Assembly (NCBI GenBank): GCA_937926145.1 | Contig: CALANW010000005.1 | Coordinates: 1-18,533 of the forward strand | Length of the DNA stretch: 18,533 bases | Reading direction: 5' to 3' | Origin: an uncultured Ruminococcus sp. | GTDB taxonomy: Bacteria; Bacillota; Clostridia; Oscillospirales; Ruminococcaceae | Shown: positions 6,584-12,229 of the stretch, in pieces | Numbering within the stretch: the stretch's first letter is position 1 | Layout: each line of letters begins with the position of its first letter | Translations under genes and position numbers: made by a program | Notes under the pieces: model-generated | Seen by the model: the letters and a program-made list of their open reading frames with translations, nothing else | Databases searched by the model: none | What the model was told of the DNA's origin: nothing

Positions 6584-8757
6584 TACAGATGGAGTACCCT
6601 TTCTTTTATCTCCTGCGTTCTGCCCTGATTCCAGAACTGAGTGCCGATATAACCGCAGGTGCGGCGGGCAACGTTGAGCTTGTTTTGGTCACGGTTTTTG
6701 CAGTTCGGACATTCCCAAACGAGCTTTCCGTCCTCGTCCTCGACGATCTTTATCTCGCCGTCATATCCGCATACCTGACAGTAGTCGCTCTTCGTGTTGA
6801 GTTCCGCATACATAATGTTTTCATAGATGAATTTCATTATCTTTATAACTGCAGGAATGTTGTTCTGCATATTCGGAACTTCAACATAACTGATAGCTCC
6901 TCCGGGGGAGAGAGCCTGGAACTGAGATTCAAATTTGAGCTTTGTGAAAGCGTCTATCTGCTCGGTAACGTGAACGTGATAGCTGTTCGTGATATAATTC
7001 TTGTCAGTTACGCCCTTGATTATGCCAAAGCGCTTCTGCAGGCACTTAGAGAACTTATAGGTCGTGCTTTCGAGCGGAGTTCCGTAGATTGAGAAGTCGA
7101 TATTCTCTTTCTTTTTCCACTCAGCGCAGACATCGTTCATGTGCTGCATAACTTCAAGTGCGAACGGTGTAGCTTCGGGGTCGGTGTGGGACTTGCCCGT
7201 CATATATCTTGTACATTCGCAAAGACCTGCATAGCCGAGCGAAATGGTGGAATATCCGCCGTAGAGAAGCTTGTCGATAGGCTCGCCCTTTTTAAGTCTT
7301 GCGAGCGCTCCGTACTGCCAAAGGATAGGTGCGGCATCGGACAATGTGCCTTTGAGTCTTTCATGACGGCACATCAGCGCACGGTAGCAAAGGTCAAGGC
7401 GGTCATCAAATATCTTCCAGAATTTATCCATATCGCCGCCCGAGGAGAGTGCAACGTCAACAAGGTTGATAGTTACAACGCCCTGATTGAATCTGCCGTA
7501 ATACTTAGGTTTGCCGTTCTCGTCAACATAAGGTGTGAGGAAGCTTCTGCAGCCCATGCAGGTATAGCAGTGTCCCTCGCCGTTCTTGTCTACCTTTAAC
7601 TGGAGCATTACCTTTTCGCTGATATAATCGGGAACAAGGCGCTTCGCCGTACATTTTGCGGCAAGCTCGGTGAGGTAGAAATACGGGCTGTCCTCGTCAA
7701 CGTTGTCATTTTCGAGAACATATATAAGCTTCGGGAAAGCAGGGGTTATCCACACGCCCGCTTCGTTCTTTACGCCCTGATAGCGCTGACGGAGCATTTC
7801 TTCGATGATGAGCGCAAGATCCTGCTTCTCGTTTTCGTTCTTAGCTTCGTTAAGATACATAAACACGGTGAGGAACGGAGCCTGACCGTTTGTTGTCATC
7901 AAAGTTACGACCTGATACTGGATAGTCTGAACGCCCTTTTCGATCTCCTTGTGAAGACGCTTTTCAACGATCTCTGCGACCTTGGTTTCGCTCGGAGCTG
8001 CGCCGAGAGCCTTTACTTCTTCGAGGACATCGCGGTGAATTTTCTCACGGGATATCTGAACGAACGGAGCAAGATGCGCAAGACTTATGCTCTGACCGCC
8101 GTACTGATTTGAAGCGACCTGCGCGATGATCTGCGTTGCGATATTGCAGGCAGTTGAGAAGCTGTGCGGCTTTTCGATGAGCGTTTCGCTGATAACTGTG
8201 CCGTTCTGGAGCATATCTTCGAGGTTCACGAGGTCGCAGTTGTGCATGTGCTGTGCGAAATAATCGGAATCGTGGAAGTGGATAATGCCCTGCTTGTCGG
8301 CTTCAACGATATCGGGCGGCAGGAGCAGACGGTTCGTGATATCACGGCTGACCTCGCCTGCCATATAGTCACGCTGGACGCTGTTTACAACAGGGTTCTT
8401 GTTGGAATTTTCCTGCATAACTTCCTCGTTGTTGCATTCGAGAAGGGTGAGTATGCGGTCGTCCGTGGTGTTTGCCTTACGGACGAGCGAACGGGTGTAA
8501 CGGTATCTTACATAGCGGCGCGCAACGTCGAATGCGCCCTTTGCCATGATCTGACCCTCGACCATATCCTGAATTTCCTCGACAGAAACGGCTCTTCCCA
8601 CCTTGCCGCACTTATATTCGATATAGTCGGCAATGTCTGCGATCTGACCCTCTGTAAGCTCGTTCTTATCGCCCGCGTTGTTAGCCTTTGCGATAGCGTT
8701 AACGACCTTATTGATGTCAAAAACCTCTTCCGCTCCGTTTCTTTTGATGATCTTCAT
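6583..8757 (-). CDS. nrdD: NrdD, anaerobic (class III) ribonucleoside-triphosphate reductase
   Basis: A 724-residue glycyl-radical enzyme that reduces ribonucleoside triphosphates to deoxy forms without oxygen. Residues 1-90 are an ATP-cone (KIIKRNGAEEVFDINKV), the allosteric dATP/ATP sensor. C174 (MHNCDLVN) and C403 (MGCRSF) are the likely active-site cysteines by family comparison. Four zinc-binding cysteines near the C-terminus are C660, C663, C683 and C686. The radical glycine is G702 in RRTCGYIG. Length is close to E. coli NrdD (712). GGAGG lies 7 bases upstream of the ATG. It is first in the operon nrdD-nrdG-phosphatase-rlmI, with NrdR-like boxes at its promoter. No oxygen-dependent reductase is seen here, in keeping with an anaerobic lifestyle. 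Confidence 0.97.
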   Translation of the reverse strand: MKIIKRNGAEEVFDINKVVNAIAKANNAGDKNELTEGQIADIADYIEYKCGKVGRAVSVEEIQDMVEGQIMAKGAFDVARRYVRYRYTRSLVRKANTTDDRILTLLECNNEEVMQENSNKNPVVNSVQRDYMAGEVSRDITNRLLLPPDIVEADKQGIIHFHDSDYFAQHMHNCDLVNLEDMLQNGTVISETLIEKPHSFSTACNIATQIIAQVASNQYGGQSISLAHLAPFVQISREKIHRDVLEEVKALGAAPSETKVAEIVEKRLHKEIEKGVQTIQYQVVTLMTTNGQAPFLTVFMYLNEAKNENEKQDLALIIEEMLRQRYQGVKNEAGVWITPAFPKLIYVLENDNVDEDSPYFYLTELAAKCTAKRLVPDYISEKVMLQLKVDKNGEGHCYTCMGCRSFLTPYVDENGKPKYYGRFNQGVVTINLVDVALSSGGDMDKFWKIFDDRLDLCYRALMCRHERLKGTLSDAAPILWQYGALARLKKGEPIDKLLYGGYSTISLGYAGLCECTRYMTGKSHTDPEATPFALEVMQHMNDVCAEWKKKENIDFSIYGTPLESTTYKFSKCLQKRFGIIKGVTDKNYITNSYHVHVTEQIDAFTKLKFESQFQALSPGGAISYVEVPNMQNNIPAVIKIMKFIYENIMYAELNTKSDYCQVCGYDGEIKIVEDEDGKLVWECPNCKNRDQNKLNVARRTCGYIGTQFWNQGRTQEIKERVLHL

Positions 8758-8879
8758 TTTTGGTCCTCCCTGTTTCTTACCTTTTCATTCTTCTTAGCCG
8801 AGCTGTTTATCAGCTTTATATCAAACTTGTCAAAATAATTAAACTTATAGTAAATATCTGGCGTTTAAAGCCTATGGGT

Positions 8880-8927
8880 ACACTATATATTGTAAAATGT
8901 TTTATTTTTAAGCACCATATATTGAAT
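8880..8927 (-). promoter_or_regulatory. Pair of NrdR boxes at the nrdD promoter
   Basis: Two sites match the NrdR consensus acaCwAtATaTwGtgt: 8880-8895 (14 of 16) and 8912-8927 (12 of 16). Their centres are 32 bases apart, about three helical turns, as is typical of NrdR operators. The second box overlaps the predicted -10 (8926-8931), so bound NrdR would block the promoter. NrdR is a nucleotide-sensing repressor of ribonucleotide reductase genes. Confidence 0.82.
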
Positions 8928-8954
8928 TATATCACAGTTCATAATTAAAAACAA
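8926..8954 (-). promoter_or_regulatory. Predicted promoter of the nrdD operon
   Basis: On the minus strand a -35 TTGTTT (8954-8949) is followed by a 17-base spacer and -10 TATAAT (8931-8926). Transcription would begin near 8919, inside the NrdR box pair, giving a leader of about 160 bases. A TTGACA at 8833-8828 was considered, but its -10 is poor. Confidence 0.6.
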
Positions 8955-9034
8955 GGGAGTTACATATTTTCATGGTCGGCGTTTTTTATGAATTTCCCAT
9001 TCCTTTTTTGGCAATATTGCGGATTGACAAAAAG

Positions 9035-9064
9035 AACCGTTCCGAAAGGCTTGACGGAACGGCT
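9035..9064 (-). terminator. Intrinsic terminator after the nitroreductase gene
   Basis: A 10-bp GC-rich stem (AGCCGTTCCG with CGGAACGGTT on the minus strand, one G-U pair) is followed by CTTTTTG. It lies 36 bases after the nitroreductase stop and separates it from the nrdD promoter. Confidence 0.85.
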
Positions 9065-9078
9065 CATTTTATGCATCA

Positions 9079-9126
9079 ATACTATATATAGTGTTAAGGT
9101 CAAAACATTTTCACTATATCTTCGGT
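9079..9126 (-). promoter_or_regulatory. Second pair of NrdR-like boxes, across the nitroreductase stop codon
   Basis: 9079-9094 matches 15 of 16 positions of the NrdR consensus, the best match in the window. 9111-9126 is a weaker partner (12 of 16) inside the last codons of the nitroreductase gene. Their spacing is again exactly 32 bases. A weak minus-strand promoter fits over them: -35 TTGACC at 9103-9098 and -10 TATTGA at 9081-9076. The pair could be an upstream operator for nrdD, or a relic. Confidence 0.5.
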
Positions 9127-9639
9127 ATTCTTTCTTGCAGGCTTCTGAAGTTCTGCGGCTCTTTTGCCAACTGCAATTACCGACATAACGTGCTGATCTT
9201 CGGGGATACCGAGCATTTCGTGGAGCTTTTCCGCATCGCGGATACCCATAATGAGCGTGTCAAAGCCGCTGTCCCTTGCGGCAAGGAGCAAGTTCTGATT
9301 CTGAAGTCCGAGGTCATAAGCGCCCCATTCGTTTCCGCACTCGTTCGTGGGATTGCCGTCACGCTCAAAGCCCGAACGGTTGGCAACATAAGCCGCAACG
9401 ATGAGCGCACCTGCATTTCTGGAATTGTTTTGATTGAACTCGGGCAGACATTCGCTCTGCACCTTTGCGATCATTTCGGGCGAGATAACAGCGTAATATC
9501 TTCCCGTCTGTGAATTTTTCCACGACGGAGCCTGCTGTGCGGCGCTTATCATCGACTTTATATCGTCCTCGGTAACGGTCACGTTTTCGGCATAAGCTCT
9601 GACGCTTCTTCTCGCTTCTATAAGTTCTTTGAATTCCAT
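9100..9639 (-). CDS. Nitroreductase-family FMN oxidoreductase
   Basis: A 179-residue protein of the nitroreductase/FMN-reductase superfamily, cytosolic and probably dimeric, using NAD(P)H to reduce nitro groups, flavins or quinone-like substrates. FMN contacts are visible: RRSVR at 10-14, PSWKNSQ at 38-44, and a late glycine/basic segment, IAVGKR (155-160). The start ATG at 9639 is preferred because AAAGGAG lies about 10 bases upstream and the fold begins at once (MEFKELIEARRSVR). A longer reading from 9687 adds 16 residues with no support. It has its own promoter (9678-9706) and terminator (9035-9064), so it is a single-gene unit. The substrate is unknown. Confidence 0.9.
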   Translation of the reverse strand: MEFKELIEARRSVRAYAENVTVTEDDIKSMISAAQQAPSWKNSQTGRYYAVISPEMIAKVQSECLPEFNQNNSRNAGALIVAAYVANRSGFERDGNPTNECGNEWGAYDLGLQNQNLLLAARDSGFDTLIMGIRDAEKLHEMLGIPEDQHVMSVIAVGKRAAELQKPARKNTEDIVKMF

Positions 9640-9677
9640 AATAAGTACGCTCCTTTTCAAGAAAACTGTATGCCATA

Positions 9678-9706
9678 AATATACCACACGAACCGAGTTT
9701 TGTCAA
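9678..9706 (-). promoter_or_regulatory. Predicted sigma-A promoter of the nitroreductase gene
   Basis: TTGACA (9706-9701), a 17-base spacer, then TATATT (9683-9678), reading leftward. Transcription would start near 9671, about 30 bases before the ATG. The sequence just upstream (9712-9790) is very AT-rich and could act as an UP element. Confidence 0.82.
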
Positions 9707-9974
9707 GCAGCAAGGCACTAAATTAAATACGTATTGTTTATTTTAAATATAATATTACAAAAAGTAAATTTATAACAAAATTTTAAATGTTGTTAGTATA
9801 AGCTATTGTAGGGGACGGGTTTCCCGTCCCGCAGTCACCAATATCAACCGAAAACGAGGCGGCGACCCGTTTCCTACATTATTCTTGCCGAAACTCTGCT
9901 GCCAATGCTTGATACATATAGTATTATATCGTTTGATATTACGATTTGTATACAAAAAATCCCAATAAAACGAA
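9707..9974. other. Gene-free stretch between nitroreductase and the 3D-domain gene
   Basis: This stretch has no credible gene. It has an AT-rich block (9712-9800) and then the paired GTAGGGG element at 9807-9878. More AT-rich sequence leads to the terminator at 9975-10002. Confidence 0.6.
9807..9878. repeat. 72-base palindromic element with TGTAGG...CCTACA ends
   Basis: The element begins TGTAGGGGACGGG, folds at once on itself (GGGACGGG with CCCGTCCC), and ends with ACCCGTTTCCTACA, the inverted form of its start. The outer ends pair with each other. The ends resemble the copies at 3768-3998, so this is the most complete member of the family here. It looks like a small non-autonomous repeat (MITE- or REP-like); no target duplication is evident. 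Confidence 0.65.
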
Positions 9975-10002
9975 GTTCCCCCTGCCCGAGAGCAGAGGGA
10001 AC
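9975..10002. terminator. Intrinsic terminator after the 3D-domain gene
   Basis: An 11-base stem with one mismatch (GTTCCCCCTGC with GCAGAGGGAAC) has a 6-base loop. On the plus strand it is followed by GCTTTTTCCGTTTT. On the minus strand the trailing run (CTTCGTTTTATT) is weaker, yet that is the direction of the adjacent gene, which ends 32 bases away. Confidence 0.7.
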
Positions 10003-10034
10003 GCTTTTTCCGTTTTGTATATCTTTATATTTTT

Positions 10035-11030
10035 TTACAGAATGTAAATATTGACCTGCTTTGCGCCCCAGTCGCAGCTTGCGTCATAGCTTTCCATAAA
10101 GAGGTCAACGAGGATACGTCCATCAAGGAGCGCTGTTCCCGTATCGGCTGCAACTGCGTAGCCGTAGACGTATTTTCCGTCGGTCGAAACGATGTAAAGC
10201 TCCGTTCCGTAAGGGATTATCGCAGGGTCAACGGCAACATAGCCGACCTTGACCTGTCTGCCCGAAGCAGTCTTTGCGGAAGGGTTTGCGCTGTATGCGC
10301 AGGATTTGCCCGTGAGGACATTTGAATATGATGTAGGAACGCCGTTTTCGTCGAGTGCAAGATAATCGGGAACATCAAGCTGTGAGATGCTCATTGCGGC
10401 TATCGGATTGACCTCGGCTGTGCCCTGAACGATAACTTCGTCAACGGGTTCTTCGGTGACTTCCGTGCTTACAACGTCCGAGCTTGCAAGCTTTCCGTCA
10501 ACGTAAGTGTGGCAGATAGTCTTTGCGAGTTCGCCCTCTTCGCCGTCAACGAGGACCTTGGAGAAGCCGACAACGTAGCTGTCATCTTCCTTGTATTCGG
10601 TCGCATAGTCGATAGCTTCGAGCTTGACTTCGGTGACATATTCAACACGGTTGATAACGATGTTTGTGTTTGTATTGAGCGGTTCGGAAAGTCCGACATT
10701 GATAAGGTCATCATCATCGACATCGATGCCTGCTGCGTCGATAGCGTCGGCAACGCTTCCCTTTGCTCTTACAACGTAATTGTTTCCGTCGGCAAAAATT
10801 TTGACCTTGCAGTACGGATTGGGGTTCACTGTGACGGTTTCTTCACCGATGCGCGAAGCATTAACAATATCTGCTTCAAAAACAGGCTCGTTGGAAGAAG
10901 CCTTTACAGCCCCGAAAATAACCAGCAGAAGAATTACGATTCCGGCTGCAGCAGCAATAGCAATTGAAACAACTTTCTGTTTTTTTACATCCTGCAAGCT
11001 TTTTAACGGTAGTTTAATAGGTCTGCTCAT
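10035..11030 (-). CDS. Membrane-anchored DUF348/G5/3D-domain cell-wall protein
   Basis: A 331-residue protein of the YabE/resuscitation-factor-like group. A basic N-terminus is followed by one membrane segment (about residues 20-44), leaving the rest outside the cell. Then come a DUF348 ubiquitin-like domain (about 75-110), a G5-type beta domain (about 130-205), and a C-terminal 3D domain (about 250-331). The three aspartates that name the 3D domain are visible in VAVDP, AADTGT and VDLF. In related proteins this domain cuts peptidoglycan glycan strands or is the catalytic part of a spore or wall-remodelling hydrolase. The start at 11030 is chosen for AAGGAG 5 bases upstream; a longer reading from 11081 lacks one. 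It has its own promoter and terminator. Confidence 0.88.
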   Translation of the reverse strand: MSRPIKLPLKSLQDVKKQKVVSIAIAAAAGIVILLLVIFGAVKASSNEPVFEADIVNASRIGEETVTVNPNPYCKVKIFADGNNYVVRAKGSVADAIDAAGIDVDDDDLINVGLSEPLNTNTNIVINRVEYVTEVKLEAIDYATEYKEDDSYVVGFSKVLVDGEEGELAKTICHTYVDGKLASSDVVSTEVTEEPVDEVIVQGTAEVNPIAAMSISQLDVPDYLALDENGVPTSYSNVLTGKSCAYSANPSAKTASGRQVKVGYVAVDPAIIPYGTELYIVSTDGKYVYGYAVAADTGTALLDGRILVDLFMESYDASCDWGAKQVNIYIL

Positions 11031-11131
11031 AAAATCTCCTTTTTGATTGCTTTGATCTGTTGGGTCACATTGTGTCAGCACTGATTATTAATTATTTGTA
11101 ACCCATTTGTAATCTTTAAGCGACTTTAGCT

Positions 11132-11160
11132 ATTATAAAATCAAAATAGCTGTTTGTCAA
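11132..11160 (-). promoter_or_regulatory. Consensus sigma-A promoter of the 3D-domain gene
   Basis: TTGACA (11160-11155), a 17-base spacer and TATAAT (11137-11132), a perfect match at both hexamers. The leader of about 95 bases contains a direct repeat TTACAAAT-ggg-TTACAAAT (11094-11112) but no riboswitch that I recognise. Confidence 0.9.
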
Positions 11161-11541
11161 ATTTATTTGAACCTCTTTTTTGTTGAATATGCACAAAACA
11201 GGCAATTTCCACCCCCTCAAACGGCCCTGATAAAAGCTGAAATAGGGAGAATTATGGAATTAAGTTCCAAAAAGCTTTATGCAAACTCTCTAAACCTGAC
11301 TTATTTAAAATCAATGTAACGCCAAATTATGGTTTACATTCCATTAACTGTTACACAAGTTGACAAATTCGGCTTAAAAATTTATAAATTTGGAGTTTGA
11401 TTTGTAATAAAACACAAATTTAGCCTAACTTTTTGCTTGCTTATTAGTCAAAAGGTAAAATCAAGTTTTTGCCCTATTTTTGCTCAAAATTGGGGTCAAA
11501 AAACCTTTTCGGACTCTTCATAAATGTTTTCTTAAACGAAC
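11161..11541. other. AT-rich region between divergent promoters
   Basis: No convincing gene lies here. Visible features are an inverted repeat AATGTAA/TTACATT (11313-11340) with an inner CCA/TGG, a TAAATTTG/CAAATTTA inverted repeat around 11385-11420, a plus-strand promoter-like sequence (11360-11388), and a weak nested hairpin (11450-11509). A 21-codon frame at 11254-11319 has a fair ribosome binding site but no other support. Confidence 0.55.
11360..11388 (+). promoter_or_regulatory. Candidate extra promoter upstream of the cupin gene
   Basis: TTGACA (11360-11365), a 17-base spacer and TATAAA (11383-11388). It points toward the cupin gene, 270 bases ahead, with no gene in between. It could give a long leader or a short RNA that covers the hairpin at 11450-11509. 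The match is strong, but the AT-rich background raises the chance of coincidence. Confidence 0.45.
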
Positions 11542-11570
11542 TTGACAAAACACGACAAAAAAGGTATAAT
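11542..11570 (+). promoter_or_regulatory. Perfect sigma-A promoter of the cupin gene
   Basis: TTGACA (11542-11547), a 17-base spacer and TATAAT (11565-11570). The leader of about 80 bases has a 7-bp hairpin, CGATGAT/ATCATCG (11594-11614), and the ribosome site AGGAGG at 11646-11651. Together these suggest high expression. Confidence 0.92.
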
Positions 11571-11658
11571 AGCATCGTTGTATAAAAAACGACCGATGAT
11601 AGTATAAATCATCGATAAAAGTATACTATATTATATAGCTTTTTTAGGAGGAAATAAA

Positions 11659-11982
11659 ATGTATAAAAATATTGCAAAGCAGGAAAAAATAAGCCTTAAA
11701 GATCAGGTCGAATACCAGAGCGGTCAGGTCGTAAGCAAGACCCTCGTTCAGAACGATCTTGTAAGCATGACTATCTTCTCATTCGATAAAGGCGAGGAGA
11801 TCTCCACTCACGCAGCATCGGGCGACGCTATGGTAACAGTCCTCGAGGGCAAGGGCAGATTCACAGTCGGCGGCGAAGTTTTCTATCTCGAAACAGGCGA
11901 AACTCTCATTATGCCAAAGGATATCCCTCACGCTGTTTACGGCGAAGAACGCTTCAAGATGCAGCTCATCGTTTCCTACTAA
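11659..11982 (+). CDS. Small single-domain cupin protein
   Basis: A 107-residue protein that is a single cupin beta-barrel, cytosolic. Motif 1 (from G45 to G64) has H51 but alanine where the second histidine usually is (STHAASGD), with D56 near the usual glutamate position. Motif 2 (GETLIMPKDIPH, 80-91) keeps P86 and H91. Metal binding may therefore be altered or weak. Small cupins of this kind are common in Clostridia, often without known function. The ATG has an ideal AGGAGG 7 bases upstream, a perfect promoter and a strong terminator, so the gene is a single, probably abundant transcript. Codons such as CTC, GTC and ATC are more frequent than in its neighbours, as in highly expressed genes. 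Confidence 0.88.
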   Translation: MYKNIAKQEKISLKDQVEYQSGQVVSKTLVQNDLVSMTIFSFDKGEEISTHAASGDAMVTVLEGKGRFTVGGEVFYLETGETLIMPKDIPHAVYGEERFKMQLIVSY

Positions 11983-12000
11983 GTTTTATACAAACTTTAT

Positions 12001-12040
12001 CACCGCACAGAGTGAAAAGCTTTGTGCGGTGATTTTTTAT
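12001..12040 (+). terminator. Intrinsic terminator after the cupin gene
   Basis: The stem CACCGCACA/TGTGCGGTG (12001-12009 with 12023-12031) can extend inward by three weaker pairs and is followed by ATTTTTTAT. It lies 18 bases after the stop. Confidence 0.93.
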
Positions 12041-12145
12041 ACTATAATAAAGGTGAGCACCATATCATTTTCAACAAATAGCGCAGCATATTTTGAAATA
12101 TAAGTAGCAAACAAGGAAGAAAAATATCCGAAAATCATATTATTA

Positions 12146-12174
12146 TTGACACTTTCGTAAAAAAATACTATAAT
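12146..12174 (+). promoter_or_regulatory. Consensus promoter of the sensor kinase-DegV unit
   Basis: TTGACA (12146-12151), a 17-base spacer and TATAAT (12169-12174). The leader of about 50 bases has a 6-bp hairpin AAGCTG/CAGCTT and GAGGA 7 bases before the ATG. Confidence 0.9.
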
Positions 12175-12229
12175 TTATTATGAGAAGCTGTGGATATGGC
12201 AGCTTATACTATAGATAGAGGATCAGCAG

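Noticed and set aside
8164..8838. Plus-strand open frame of 224 codons opposite the start of nrdD
   Set aside because: It is antisense to clear NrdD sequence and crosses the nrdD leader; no start signals support it.
9640..9687. N-terminal extension of the nitroreductase
   Set aside because: It overlaps the -10 element (9678-9683), so it would not be transcribed, and the ATG at 9639 has AAAGGAG upstream.
11031..11081. N-terminal extension of the 3D-domain protein
   Set aside because: It includes the ribosome binding site of the shorter form and gives an N-terminus without signal-anchor character.
11031..11131. Riboswitch in the leader of the cell-wall protein gene (c-di-AMP type)
   Set aside because: The leader is only about 95 bases, with no matching conserved core or terminator stem.
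11254..11319. Small open frame of 21 codons with a GGGAG ribosome-site-like sequence
   Set aside because: It has no promoter nearby, and its composition follows the AT-rich background. I could not support it beyond chance.
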